Source: Hyaloperonospora brassicae (lineage: Eukaryota; Oomycota; Peronosporomycetes; Peronosporales; Peronosporaceae). From it: DNA of 64,000 nucleotides. The stretch is from positions 62,001 through 126,000 of the forward strand of contig CANTFL010001456.1 in the NCBI GenBank assembly GCA_947650285.1, written 5' to 3'. Shown here in pieces: positions 43,320 to 54,089 of this stretch; position 1 is the first letter of the stretch; each line of letters starts with the position of its first letter. Position numbers and translations under genes: made by a program. The notes under the pieces were generated by a model, which made no database searches, was not told where the DNA came from, and saw only the letters and a program-made list of their open reading frames with translations.

Positions 43320-44261
43320 TTATGATGCTCTCTGCTCATCAGTGTCGCCGTTTGACAGCAGATAACGCACTGAGAGCTTGTTGGGACACTCCGACGCGGC
43401 TTTGTTACGAACGTGACGATCACAGCGGACGAGCTGACTTATCGCGACCGCGGGTTCATCATCACGAATTTGTCCCGAAGCGTCGATATTGGCCGACTTC
43501 AACATACTCGCCACGTCCCGGTAATCACGAAGCACCTCATAAAGCCCAGTTACAAAGTCGACGTAGTGATCATAGCGACTGATCTTGCCTTGCTCGTCAA
43601 ATTGGAAAAAGACAGCCATTGGCATCAGCACGAGCGGGCTTACCAGTAACTTGTCGCGTACAGTCATGTCAGTGACAGTATAGGGGAAAATGGCGGCCAA
43701 ATTTCGACGAGTCAGCCGCAGCTCGAGCAACGCAGTCACGTGCCCGATCGCAGTAGTATGATCCACAAAGTTCACTTTCACGCAAGAATCCTTCACCACG
43801 GGCACAACGTCACTGAAATGAGAAACAAGCCGTTTCCATTGCGCGAGAATGCTGTCACGACCGACGAGATCGCCATTGTGTACATCACTCCGTACCAATG
43901 TCTTCAAATGTCTCACCCGGTCAGCCTGGACACAACAACCAAACGCTTTCATGCACTCACACATGGCGGTCACTACGTCACTGGCACTCATCATATTCCT
44001 CTGGCTCGACACATTTGGCTGAACATCACAGAAACGTGCTCGCCAGACATCCCGACAATTATCTGCTTGCTGATCCACATTCTCGCGAAGATATTTCACA
44101 GTCGTCTCAAGCCTTTCTACGTACGATCGCTGCTTTGCGCGATAGCGCTGTTGTCGCTTGTTGCACGATCGCTTGCTTCTCTTTGCTTGGTCTCGTCCGT
44201 CGTCTTCGTCGGTATTCGCGCTGGGTTTGAGGCACAACAAGTCACAGATACCTCGGTCCAT
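43320..44261 (-). CDS. Variant bZIP factor with Cys in the basic region and NTF2-like C-terminal half
   Basis: Single exon, 313 aa from the ATG at 44261 (the frame is open further up but has no other ATG). The bZIP lies at about residues 20-75: KRSKRSCNKRQQRYRAKQRS, then YVERLETTVKYLRENV. Counting back from the invariant Arg, the canonical Asn is Cys, a variant reported for oomycete/stramenopile bZIPs. The zipper is short, two or three heptads. The remaining 200 residues form an alpha/beta segment (GRDSILAQWKRLVSHFSDVV, then AIFPYTVTD, VLMPMAVFFQFDEQGKISRY, DHYVDFVTGLYEVL) that resembles an NTF2/SnoaL-like fold. Probable transcription regulator, perhaps sensing a small ligand; that is inference. 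Convergent with the carrier gene. Confidence 0.8.
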   Translation of the reverse strand: MDRGICDLLCLKPSANTDEDDGRDQAKRSKRSCNKRQQRYRAKQRSYVERLETTVKYLRENVDQQADNCRDVWRARFCDVQPNVSSQRNMMSASDVVTAMCECMKAFGCCVQADRVRHLKTLVRSDVHNGDLVGRDSILAQWKRLVSHFSDVVPVVKDSCVKVNFVDHTTAIGHVTALLELRLTRRNLAAIFPYTVTDMTVRDKLLVSPLVLMPMAVFFQFDEQGKISRYDHYVDFVTGLYEVLRDYRDVASMLKSANIDASGQIRDDEPAVAISQLVRCDRHVRNKAASECPNKLSVRYLLSNGDTDEQRAS

Positions 44262-44708
44262 TGCTGCGTGGATGATAATCAATAGTGAGTCCTGATATGC
44301 TTTCCCATCTGCGGGTCCCTCCAGCCACGCTTGCCCATGGCTCCTAGCCTCGTCAACATCATCGGAGGTGTGTGTCGAAACATGCTGGGAAGCAGTGATA
44401 TTTGCCCGACGTAGGACAATCAAAAAAATATGTCACAACTTTTCCTCGAACTGCGACACCAACAGCCTCACCACCTTGTGGACCGAAGCGATAGTTGAGC
44501 GTTCACAAATTTCGCCTCGCTTACAAGACGCCACCCTTATTTCGTGCTAACCACCGATCGAAAGCTGGGAAGCGCCGTTGTGTTCCTCTTGTCCACCATT
44601 TCTTAGCGGACAAAATCGTTTCGCTTCTATTACGTCACTCGACTTGTCCCAGCCGACTCAGCCCAGTCCATTGTTGCTGCTGACGAATCAAGTTTTGCAT
44701 TCTTTCAG
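44262..44708. other. Intergenic stretch between bZIP and calpain genes
   Basis: Upstream region of the bZIP gene and 3' flank of calpain-7. No repeat or gene seen. Confidence 0.6.
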
Positions 44709-47700
44709 CTAGAGACAGCGCACGTCAACGTGGGTAGATGCGTACAAGCGGAGCTCGTAGTGCAACTCCTGTGGCTCGGACGTTGACGGGAGTACGATGT
44801 ACCATCCCGGTGCGAACGGTCGAGAGGCTTTGGCAAGCACACCGCTAGGAGCTCCATCGACATACGTACCGTGCGCTGAAGTGGCACCCGCATATGCAAC
44901 TTCGGGGGTCGTGGAGAGCAACAAGGTACCGTTCGGTGTGCTCTCGAACACAGATACGTTGATAGACAGAACAGCAGCAATGACTTTTGTCATAGATTCG
45001 TCCGATGGTTCGTCCGTTTCTGTTTCTGGCTCCAGCACCAACAATCGGACTAGCAGCTCGCACTCCTGCGTCACGTGCAGCAAGTACTTTGGGTTGAACG
45101 TGTAGCGGCCATATGTCGAGCAACCAGCCGCAGAACCGGCTTGGAGGTCCCACTTGCCACGCAGTCGAGTGAGCTGCATACCGTCTCCTTCAGGGGGTAG
45201 TTCGCGGTAGGCGATACTCGTGCCTGAAGGTGGGTCGCTTACAACTCGCAGTGTAAACTTGCCAATGACCCCTTGCTCGAAGGTAGATGGGATCAGCACG
45301 ATGTCATGCAAACCTGCAGCAAGGGAAGCATCGATCTCGATGAAACAAAACCCTGGCTGATATTCGCCAGAGCTCAGTACCATTAACGGTGCTCGGGTCT
45401 CTGGCGTCGGGTTCTCTGCATGCGGATTACAGACTCGCTCGCGCACGTGCAACGCAGCGCGTAAGTTGACAGGAAAGCTGGCATCCGTGGGCTCCTTGGT
45501 AAAAAACGCCTCAGTCTCGAGAAACAAATAAATCGAACGACACTGCTTCTGTAGCTGCAAATGGATCTGCGGGTTGGCCATGAATGTCGAGTAAAACGGG
45601 CGGCCGCCAGCGCTGGACAATTCCCAGGCGCCCGGGATCACAAGTGAAGCAGGTGCGGTCGTCGCCAACTGGGGGATAGACTCGCAAGTGAACGGCCGCG
45701 TGGAAAAGATCGATAATGTGTAGTCAAGAGCTGCAAACTTTTCGTACTGCGAAGCCACAAGCGTGAAGGATGGCTCGCAGTCTTTTGTCAAGTCCAGGTC
45801 AAGGCTGACAAGCGCGTGAGGGTTATTGCTGTATGTTCCTCGCGATATTGCGTTTTGGTTGTAGAATACGCGTTTTTTCGCTTGACCTCGATAAACGTGT
45901 AGCGTGAGATACTGCTGGTTCGGACAGTCTCGGTCGCGTTCGATCGCACTCACATGCCTCGATAGTAAGACCCACACGGTGCACGAACCGCTTGCTTCAG
46001 TCTTTCTGTCGTCGGCCCTCAAATTCTTGCAGAATGTGAGCAAGTACTGCGGATTGAATCCGAGCGTGAGCGAGTCGTTCACCGGTCCAAGCTCCACAGG
46101 CCAGTGCTCATGGTACACGCTTTTGTACGGGAACAGCTCAGGGTTCCAGTTCATGTACAGACTTTCGAAGTACCGTACCACTGACTCAAAGTCGATCCAA
46201 AACAGCCCGTCGTCTGGTCGCTCTTCCGCGGTTTCGCTTTCCTCAGTAGCGTAGAATCGTCGCTGGTACGCCCGCAGCTCGTCGCCGATAGGACTGTTCC
46301 ATCGCGCCGTGTCGTGACACGAATAAGGGCCTTTCCAACTCATCTTGCGCCAAGGATTTTTGACCAGCAGCAACCTAGTCTTTTCGCCATCTTTAGAGGA
46401 ACCGGCAACTGAATCGGGACCAGCAACCTCGTACACGTCGAGAACCGCATAAACGTGCATCGGCACTAATCCGATCGCTTTGGCCTCTTGCTTTGGAAGG
46501 TCTTCTGTGGTTAGTGTAATGATGCAGTCTCCATAGTGAAATGCGCTCTTGAGCTGCTCCCATAACCGCTCTTCTTTGTCTGGTGCGTCGACGAGCTCAG
46601 CGACGGACACGCGTTCCGGGATCCATCCTGTAAGTGCAAACAAGTCGATCCCAGAGTTGCCACCCGGAAAGTCGTACCCGCCGTTCAGTTTCAGGTACGC
46701 CTTCTCAATGAGACTGACCCACAGCTCGTTCTTGCGTGTCGTACAGCTTGACAGCAGTTGCCCTGAAGCAGCACTGACCGGCAGCAAGTCGTCAATGACT
46801 ACTTTTCGAGGCACACCGTTTGCCCACAACTTGACAACGTACTTCCCAGAAGGATTGTACACTGGCTGGTTCGTCTCCGGATCAGCCGGAAAGATAATGT
46901 TCGAGATCAAGCGCTTCCGGAATCGCTGTTCATAGGCTGCTGCAATACACAGCGAGGCCACAAAGGAGCAGTCGGTGACAACGTCTTGCTTCACCACCAG
47001 CGGGTTCAACCCTCCCTGTGCGATCATCACTGCAGCATGGCCGCACTTGGCTTCATAATCACTTGGTCGCATCCACACGACGCTCGTTTTCTGCTGCTTT
47101 GCCGACAGCGACAAGAGTCCGTCTGGGTCGTCAAACACCTGCGGCAGATAAAAGTTTTCCAGCGCGTCCAAATCATCCAACCACGGCACAAACAAGTGGC
47201 CGTTGATCAGCGACGACCGACGGAGCACATGAAGTTCCAACGGCGTGTACAGAGTGCTCTCCTCCGGCTCTGTCTGCTGCTCTCTGTCCAGAACTTGTCC
47301 ACCGGCCAGCGGCACGACCGCCGCCTTCTCCTGCGGCGGTGGCGCCTTTTGCCGTGTCGACTGCACGTCCTCCTGCTGCTTGTGCACTTGCGGTGGCTCG
47401 TCCAGATTCTTGAGCTTCGACACGTATTCGATCACGTACTCGAGCTGCGTCTGGACAGCGGCTTTGGCTGCTATGGCGCTCGACGGCAGCGCGTTCAGCG
47501 CCTTCAGGTACGTGTCGGCCGTGGCGATGTACCTCTCAATGATGATATCACGATCCAGAGGTCGACTCGCTTCGGTTTCCTTGGCCAGCGCGTGCAACTC
47601 CATCGCCGCGTGGATCAACACGTCGCTCGAGCGCTGCAACGTCTCGACGCGCGTCTGTAACTCGGCGATCGTCTGCTGCAGCTGCGAGCGCTGCGCCGCC

Positions 47701-47840
47701 GACTCGACCAGCGCCAGGCGCTGGAAGATACGCAGCGCCTGCTCCAGCAGCGGCAGCGCTTGCACCGCGTGGCCCGCGCGCTCGAAGCTCTGCGCGCGCG
47801 CAGTCGCCTCGCGCGCTTGATCGTAGTGCCGCTTGGCCAT
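44709..47840 (-). CDS. Calpain-7 (PalB-type) cysteine protease
   Basis: Single-exon 1043-aa calpain of the CAPN7/PalB class, an ESCRT-linked protease that in fungi takes part in pH signalling. ATG at 47840. The N-terminal 150 residues hold two MIT-like helical bundles (ATARAQSFERAGHAVQALPL; YIATADTYLKALNALPS). The CysPc domain follows, with catalytic Cys291 in VVTDCSFVASLCIAA, His462 in PMHVYAVLDVYEV and Asn495 in LLVKNPWRKMSWKG. GGYDFPGGNSGIDLFALTGW and ELWVSLIEKAYLK match calpain-7 closely. Two or three C2-like calpain beta-sandwich domains fill residues 600-1043 (LGFNPQYLLTFCKN; YTFNPKYLLHVTQE). Family members are about 800-850 aa, so the C-terminal part is longer than usual. The start is 140 bp from the divergent gene at 47981. 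Confidence 0.93.
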   Translation of the reverse strand: MAKRHYDQAREATARAQSFERAGHAVQALPLLEQALRIFQRLALVESAAQRSQLQQTIAELQTRVETLQRSSDVLIHAAMELHALAKETEASRPLDRDIIIERYIATADTYLKALNALPSSAIAAKAAVQTQLEYVIEYVSKLKNLDEPPQVHKQQEDVQSTRQKAPPPQEKAAVVPLAGGQVLDREQQTEPEESTLYTPLELHVLRRSSLINGHLFVPWLDDLDALENFYLPQVFDDPDGLLSLSAKQQKTSVVWMRPSDYEAKCGHAAVMIAQGGLNPLVVKQDVVTDCSFVASLCIAAAYEQRFRKRLISNIIFPADPETNQPVYNPSGKYVVKLWANGVPRKVVIDDLLPVSAASGQLLSSCTTRKNELWVSLIEKAYLKLNGGYDFPGGNSGIDLFALTGWIPERVSVAELVDAPDKEERLWEQLKSAFHYGDCIITLTTEDLPKQEAKAIGLVPMHVYAVLDVYEVAGPDSVAGSSKDGEKTRLLLVKNPWRKMSWKGPYSCHDTARWNSPIGDELRAYQRRFYATEESETAEERPDDGLFWIDFESVVRYFESLYMNWNPELFPYKSVYHEHWPVELGPVNDSLTLGFNPQYLLTFCKNLRADDRKTEASGSCTVWVLLSRHVSAIERDRDCPNQQYLTLHVYRGQAKKRVFYNQNAISRGTYSNNPHALVSLDLDLTKDCEPSFTLVASQYEKFAALDYTLSIFSTRPFTCESIPQLATTAPASLVIPGAWELSSAGGRPFYSTFMANPQIHLQLQKQCRSIYLFLETEAFFTKEPTDASFPVNLRAALHVRERVCNPHAENPTPETRAPLMVLSSGEYQPGFCFIEIDASLAAGLHDIVLIPSTFEQGVIGKFTLRVVSDPPSGTSIAYRELPPEGDGMQLTRLRGKWDLQAGSAAGCSTYGRYTFNPKYLLHVTQECELLVRLLVLEPETETDEPSDESMTKVIAAVLSINVSVFESTPNGTLLLSTTPEVAYAGATSAHGTYVDGAPSGVLAKASRPFAPGWYIVLPSTSEPQELHYELRLYASTHVDVRCL

Positions 47841-47980
47841 AGTGCGGAGCAGAATGATTGTCAGTCGGATGACCGTCGGTCATTGGTGTGAAATACTCGG
47901 CGAGAACGCTCGTGATTGGCTGAAATGGATCGTGGGGGCCGCTGCGTCGCGTACTTTGGAAGCCACGAAATACGACCACG

Positions 47981-48776
47981 ATGAGCGGTAAGGAAGCGTG
48001 GAAGCCCTTTGTGCGGTTCGAGTACCAGAAGCTGCTGCCTGAAGCACTGCGGAACAAGGTGCGGACTGCTGTCTCTCGTGGTCTAAACACTGCTGCTCTG
48101 CGCTACTGGCGTGTGGCATCGCTCACGCTCTGTGCTTCTCTTTTCTGCCTCTATTTCTCTATTCTGCCTCTATCGCTATCTGACGATCTCTATTTCTATC
48201 GCTATTTCTATCTCGACTCTTCCGTCGGTCTGTAAATGGATATGTATGTACCCATAGCTCCGCAAGGTGTTGGTCTTCACGGAGGCCACGGGTACCAAGC
48301 AAGTGAACCAGTCGCCGGCCATGTCGCAGGGTTACCGCTACCCGTCCCCTGACAAGCAGGCCGAGGGCGTGTTCGTGCCAACGTCCGACTCCAAGGACAG
48401 TGTCTACAACATCCAGTACTACACGCGCGACGTTCGCAGCTTGTCGTACCCCGTGCAAGTCGGCATGCACCCATCGCTTCCCACTGAGAAGCGTGCCGAG
48501 ATCCCAGCTGACGCGAAACGCGGCTCGCCTGGCAACAAGAACCCAGCTGTGCTGAGCTACGACCCCTCGGGCACGCGCTCGGCCATGACGACGACCCACG
48601 AAGCTCGGGACAAGCTCATCATGCAGCACGCGTCGACGCACAATGTGCGCTTTGAGTGGGAGGGCGACGCGGAGAAGGACATTGTCGAGAGCAACGAGGC
48701 CAAGAACCTGCCACCAACGCCCGGCCGCCCCTTCGTCTGGAACATGCCCGCGCAGAGCCGCGTCATGCGCTGGTAA
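47981..48776 (+). CDS. Conserved-looking 198-aa protein of unknown function
   Basis: Two-exon model: exon 1 47981-48058 (MSGKEAWKPFVRFEYQKLLP onward), intron 48059-48257 (199 nt, GTGCGG...CCATAG, very pyrimidine-rich), exon 2 48258-48776. An acceptor nine bases later is also possible and keeps frame. The product is hydrophilic, Pro/Tyr-rich (SQGYRYPSPDKQAEGVFVPT; DVRSLSYPVQVGMHP) and ends PGRPFVWNMPAQSRVMRW, with no membrane segment or domain I know. It has the feel of a small, constrained mitochondrial or cytoskeletal subunit, but that is only an impression. It shares an apparent bidirectional promoter with calpain-7. Confidence 0.7.
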
Positions 48777-49072
48777 AGCAGAAGGCGCAGAAGCGTTGCC
48801 GTAGCGGGCATTCGTCACCACTAGACGCGGTGTTGTTGCTGGCCGTCGTGCTGAGGACGATGGAACTTCTTGTTGCACTAAAGAGGAGAGAATGAGCACA
48901 CGCTGAGACGTAGGTGAGACCCCCGCGTGCCTGTTGATGGATGGGTACAAACAAGTCGGTACTGAAATAAGAAGAGCTGCCGATGTGTCATAGGACTTCG
49001 TGTTTACGCTTCAGTTTGCAAAAGTCCCGTGGAAGCGTAAGTCGCACTTAGCACGTACTTAAGCCAAAGCCG

Positions 49073-50351
49073 ATGCAGTTCACAGTGATGCCAGAGCTGC
49101 CGACGCCGCCCGCGCCGGAGGTCATGGCCAAAACGGCGCAGTCCATCACGTTGCGCGTGCAGAAACCGCCTCAAGCGGACGGCGACGCGCAGTACAAGCT
49201 GCAAGTGGTCGGTGTCATTTGCCGCGCTTTGTATACTCGTGTATACGTTCTTGTTGACGCGGTGGGTGTGATGTGGCTCGCGTGTGTATACAGAGCTACA
49301 GCGAACATGGCTACGTCTTTTACTCGTGGAGTGAGTCGGCGCTCTTTGCGGGCAGTATGTTCCCCGTGAAAGGCCTGAGCCCCAATACGGTGCGGCTTTG
49401 TCGCTACACAGAAGCGTAGACGTGGACTAATTTGTAGCGGGACACTGTGCTGTCTGCACTGGTATACAGACCTACGTCTTCCGCGTGCGCGTGGTGCATG
49501 AGAAGGCTCGACAGTGCGGCGAGTGGTCAGTGCTGACGCCAAACGTGCGCACGTTCACGGAGGAGGAGGACGCCAAGCGCTCGGGCACCGTGTTCGAGCA
49601 TGCGCTCAAGCTCGAGCGCGAGCACAAGAGCGTTCTCGAGGGACAGATCTCCAAGCTCACTGGGATGCTGGACGAGCGGAAGACGACACGGGAGGACGAA
49701 GGCAAGCTGCAGCAGCACGAGGACATGCTGGCCAGTCGCCGCGTGATCGACACGAGTCTCGGGAAGCTCCAGCAGGAACTGAGTGCGCAGACGCTGGCGC
49801 TGCAGACGATCAAGAGTCAACGCGCTGCGGACGAGCAGATGATCACGGAGCTGCTGAACGAGCAAGAGACGCTGCGTTCTGCGCAGAGCGAGCAGCAGGG
49901 ACAGGTGCAGTACGAGCTCGAGATGCAGACGCTCCGTGCTCAATTGGAGAAGAACGAGCAAGCGCTGAGGAAGTACCAGGAGCAGGTGAACGCGAGTCAT
50001 GAGCAGGTCTTGCACTACGAGACGTCACTGCAGGTGAAGGAGCGGGAGATTGCGCAGAAGGAGGAGGAGGTGGAAAGAATAACGGCCGACTGCAACCGCA
50101 TGGTCCAGGAGCAAGCTGATTTCGCCCACGTCAAGCAGCTGGAGGTGGAAGATGCCTTGCTGGAGGCAAAGACATCGCTGGAGCAGCAGCTGGACGTCAA
50201 CACGTACTTGCGCGAAGAGGTCTCGCGTCTGCGTGAGGAGAACCACCACCTGAAGAATCAGATCAAGGAAGTGGACTCGGAGGTCGTTCCCAAGCTGGTG
50301 CGTCTCGAGGACGAGAACGAACGGCTGCGTGCCCAGCTTAGCCGCCGGTAG
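49073..50351 (+). CDS. Fibronectin type III / long coiled-coil protein
   Basis: Model: exons 49073-49204, 49294-49389 and 49470-50351 (introns 89 and 80 nt, both ending GTATACAG); 369 aa. Residues 1-110 form a fibronectin type III-like domain: PELPTPPAPEVMAKTAQSIT, SYSEHGYVFYSWSES, then KGLSPNT|TYVFRVRVVHEKA and CGEWSVLTPNVRTFT. The rest is an almost unbroken parallel-type coiled coil (KLEREHKSVLEGQISKLTGM ... LREENHHLKNQIKEVDSEVV) ending RLRAQLSRR. The combination suggests a cytoskeletal, basal-body or flagellar scaffold; no specific family is recognised. The final exon has no ATG at its conserved start, supporting the introns. Confidence 0.8.
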
Positions 50352-50631
50352 AGCGCCAAACGTCAAGCAATGGACCAAGGGACCCTCCGGGCTCGAACGC
50401 ACGACACCATCGACGCTGGATATGGTGGCAGGATCGCAGGGGTGGGTTGACCACGGCCCTTGTGCCTGAGTCGCGTTCCGCCGGGCCTTGCCGTTTTCGT
50501 TCAGTATCAATTTGTAATGTGTAATCACCGCGCTCTCATGTAGCTAAATAGCCGAATGCCTCCTCGTTTCGCAAGTCCCGATGCTTCTTGTCGCGCGTGC
50601 AATCGCTTCCATCCCCCTATCAGTAGTCAGT

Positions 50632-53034
50632 CTAGAATCCGCTATCCTCATCGTCGTGATCAAAACCGCAAAGCGTGAAAGCGTCAGCAGACCCTAGCGG
50701 CGGAAGTCTCGATGGAGGTGAGCTAGCCGAAAGAGCCGGAGACGGGTCGAACAACGTGCGGGATGGCAATGGCCGTTTCGTTGGTGCGAGATCCTCGTCG
50801 ACAAAGCCTTCATCGTCGATGGACGAACCTACCGACATGTTGTGAGACCGACTGAGACTGCCCATGTAGCTATCGGCGCAATAAGACGCTTCCGATACAT
50901 CCAGCGGGTTGGGTGCGCTTCCAGCTATGCTCATGCCTTCGTCGATCAGATCTTCTTCCGCTTCGCTGACATCATCTTCCTCTTCTGCATCCTGCTGCAG
51001 TTGCCGGACGGTGGCCTTGACAGACTCCAACAGCTCGCAATTTTCACTCGACGTCGGATCAGCGTGCTTCCAGTATAGATACAACGGCCCAACGTATCGA
51101 AAAGAGCGGCGCAAGAGGTAAGGGTCGAACGGAAAAAACGTCTCGAGAGGCTGGCGTTGACCCAGCACAATACAAGCAGGAGCTGATCCTGCTGAGGTCG
51201 GCTTCTTCAAACGCTCCATCGACTTCGTTGTCTGGCTGCTTGACGCAGAGACGGCACCAATGGTTTGATCAACACGCGCGAGACACTCCTCCGACACTAA
51301 ATCGAACGCCTCCACCAGGTTCAGAAACTCCGTGGCCACTGTCTGCTGGCAGTACGCCAACGGACAGTATCCACTGCTTGTAACGATCAGTCGCTCCCAG
51401 CCAAGACTGCGCAGAAATTCGTAGCCGGCACTACCTTCGCTAGCGGCAATCTCTAATCCTCTGAAGCACATCATGTAGCACACAGTTTGCAGCGAGGAGA
51501 CATAGATACTCTCTTGGAAGACGTGCTGTCCGGCGATTCCCATTTCGTCGCTCTCCTTTAACAACCGCTTTGCTTCCTCAGCAGCACTGCCGTTCGCCTC
51601 GTTTCCTCCCTCTTGCTCTTCCTGTTCCTCCTGGTGCTTTGCATCGTAGATATCCATCTGGTCATGTAGCCATTTGCACAAGTGATACAGAGCTTTCTGA
51701 AGATACGCGACGGAAATGTACTTGGCACGGGCAAGAAAACTAGCGAGATAGGCGCCACAGCTTTGACGTGTGATAGGCGGTGTTTGTGGGTCCAGCGACG
51801 AGGCCAAGAGTTGAGAAATGAACACGTCTTGGAATTGCGGGTCCATGCGGCACACGTAAAAAACCAAAAACTGCGGATACTTCGACCGATGAGTGCTCAA
51901 GATAGAATGCTCAAACACCTTGAGAAGGTGCTTGAACACTAGCGCGGCTTGGCGCACATCCACGTCTTGCTCGCCACTGATGGCATCCGTGACAGCTGTC
52001 GCTTCAGAGGACGCCAACGTGGGCGCCACAGACGCAGCAGACTGCTCAATGTGCTCGAACATGATCAGCATCATTTGATCGAGTTTGTCTGCCATCTCAT
52101 CCACTTGGCGCGACGCATCGTCAGGCGGCAGCATATCATCGTCGAGAAAATCGTCCATTGTGAACACGTCTTCTTCACTGTCATCCAACTTGATCTCCAC
52201 GTCTATCGCCACAAGCTGATCGATCACCAGTCCAAGCACACGCTCGCGTAGCCCACTGACATACTCTGTCACGCGCAGCATGTTCCGCAAGTACGCTACT
52301 TGTGTAGGAGCATCCAGTCGCTTGTGCGGAAAGTGCTCGCACAAGACAGGAAACAGTACGTTTGTCGCTGTGGGCACCAGCTTGAGCACGCGCTCGAGCA
52401 AGTGGTGCGCTGTTTCAAAGCGTGCCTGGATGCGTTCTTCTAGACTCAGACACTTGCTCTCGGGCGCTGTCACAATCACTGGCGTCGTCGTGACCCTGAC
52501 AGACGCGTTTGCAGCAGTACTTCCACCACCATCACCAGCAGCAGCAACTATCTTGGCCGCTCGTTTCTCTCTCTGCTCTTGTTGGGCAAGTGCTTGCAGC
52601 TCTGGCGGGAGCTCTTTGCCCTGAGGTCGCCGCATGTTGCGCACGAGCATGTGGAGCGTCGGCACGACGTACACCGTGTTGGACGACACCAAGTGCACGA
52701 TAAAGCTCGTGTAGTCCTCGACTTCGTGCACGTCTCCGCTCCCCAGCAGGTCAAACTTGAACAGGACGTCCAGCAGCACGCGATAGGCGCGCGGCTCCCG
52801 CGCCATTGTCGAGATACAGCGCGGCAGCGCCCGAAAGATCTTGCGACGAGTGGTGACGGGCGCTGGTACGATCGTCAGCTGCTGGATCAGGAACTGGTAG
52901 CTCTTGTCATTGCCCTACAGGTGCGAGAAGAGAGCGATAGGTCCGTCGATAGGTACACGAGTGATAGTTTTCGTCACGTTAGCGATTGCAATGACGAGAC
53001 ACAGAAAGAGAGACAGAGAGAGACAGAGAGAGAG

Positions 53035-53071
<37 letters not shown>

Positions 53072-53206
53072 CGGTACCTTGACGAGCAGATCCAGCGCGT
53101 TGTCGATGAAGCGGTGCATACTGGCGACTTCCTCCTCCGTCGGTGGTGCCGCCGCCGCCGTGGGCCGTAGTACCGCAGCAGAGCGGTCTGCCTCGCTTCC
53201 AGCCAT
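50632..53206 (-). CDS. RRN3: RNA polymerase I transcription initiation factor RRN3 (TIF-IA)
   Basis: Bridges Pol I to promoter-bound factors for rDNA transcription. Model: exon 1 53206-53078 (MAGSEADRSAAVLRPTAAAA...IDNALDLLVK), intron 53077-52915 (163 nt, holding a CT microsatellite), exon 2 52914-50632 (GNDKSYQFLIQQLTIV onward); 803 aa. HEAT-like helical repeats cover most of it. Signature segments: FLVFYVCRMDPQFQDVFISQ, SCGAYLASFLARAKYIS, LQTVCYMMCFRG, PLAYCQQTVATEFLNL and LETFFPFDPYLLRRS, the last diagnostic for RRN3. An acidic loop (LDDSEEDVFTMDDFLDDD) and an acidic, Ser-rich C-terminus are typical of regulated forms. Exon 2's first ATG (52806) would cut the family start by 36 codons, so the intron is favoured. 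Convergent with the FN3 gene, 280 bp apart. Confidence 0.93.
52993..53068 (+). repeat. (GA)n microsatellite in RRN3 intron 1
   Basis: GAGA/GACAGAGA tract on the plus strand; on the sense strand of RRN3 it is a CT-rich run starting about 10 nt after the donor. Confidence 0.9.
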
Positions 53207-53425
53207 TTGTCTCTTTGTTGGTCCGGCCGCGACGAGGATTAGCGTGCGCTATCGAAAAGCAGTATTTACGCCACGATTGCTTTCTTTTGCGTCCTGCGCT
53301 TTTACTGCCCTTAAAACCATGCGCAGTCCCACTTGCATCCTGTCTTATCAAGCGCTTTTTAGCAATCAAGCCCAAACGGGCCGTGACGACGTTTCCAATT
53401 CAGCTGCTTTTACTGCAGCGACGAC

Positions 53426-53508
53426 GTTGCGCTGGTTTTACATCTGTTTCAACAGCTCGCGCCGGCGTTGCGCTGGTTTTACGCCTGTTTCAACTGCTCT
53501 GCGCCGGC
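53426..53508 (+). repeat. 41-bp tandem duplication overlapping the neugrin-like stop
   Basis: GTTGCGCTGGTTTTACATCT... at 53426 repeats from 53467 with a few changes. The second unit spans the stop codon of the gene that ends at 53490. Confidence 0.85.
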
Positions 53509-54089
53509 GCGTCAAACCACACGCCCAGTGGATGTTCCGATGAGCCTCTCGGCGGCAGAACGTTCGGCGGCCCGACGCTCTGCAAAATCGAGCGCACTGC
53601 CGCTCGCTCGAGACCGTATTGCTCCGCCAGCACGTCGGGCGTCCATTTCTCGGGCGCGGCGTAATGCAGGCGCAGGACCGCCCTCAGCTCGCGCGCCGTG
53701 AGTCGCCCGCGCACTGTTTCTTGGTCGTGGCCGCCCGCGCCCGTTGACGACGCGGCGCTCGTGCGGTCTATCGGGAGGCGAAGCGGCTGCGACGATCGCG
53801 GGCGGTGGCCGCCGGCCGTCGCGTCGAACGCGCGCGTCGTCTCGGCGAGGAACTCGACGCGGTCGTAGTCGACCGATTCCACGTGCGTGCGCAGGTCGCG
53901 AGGCATCTCGAGGAGCTCTGCTTTCGAGCCACTGGCGTCGACGGGCGCGGTCGACGCCGCATGGGCAGCCGGTCGTGCACGACGGGAGAGCGCAAGCACT
54001 TGCGCCAGCGTCAAGTCGCTGCGGACCACGCGGGTGCGCAAGACGGACGACGCCGTTGCCGCCGACGTTTTGCTCGGAGCGGCTCCCAT
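53490..54089 (-). CDS. Neugrin-like domain protein with predicted N-myristoylation
   Basis: Single exon, 199 aa from the ATG at 54089. The N-terminus MGAAPSKTSAATASS has Gly2 and Ser6 as in N-myristoylated proteins. The C-terminal region RLTARELRAVLRLHYAAPEK then WTPDVLAEQYGLERAAVRSI matches the helix-turn-helix-like core of the neugrin/Rrg9 family (LS...I..L.....P..W....LA..F......V..IL), proteins tied to mitochondrial ribosome or RNA function in animals and fungi. The lipid-type N-terminus would be odd for a mitochondrial protein, so an upstream in-frame start (GTG at 54158, no ATG) or another role is possible. Same strand as RRN3 and SMG7. Confidence 0.6.
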   Translation of the reverse strand: MGAAPSKTSAATASSVLRTRVVRSDLTLAQVLALSRRARPAAHAASTAPVDASGSKAELLEMPRDLRTHVESVDYDRVEFLAETTRAFDATAGGHRPRSSQPLRLPIDRTSAASSTGAGGHDQETVRGRLTARELRAVLRLHYAAPEKWTPDVLAEQYGLERAAVRSILQSVGPPNVLPPRGSSEHPLGVWFDAPAQSS

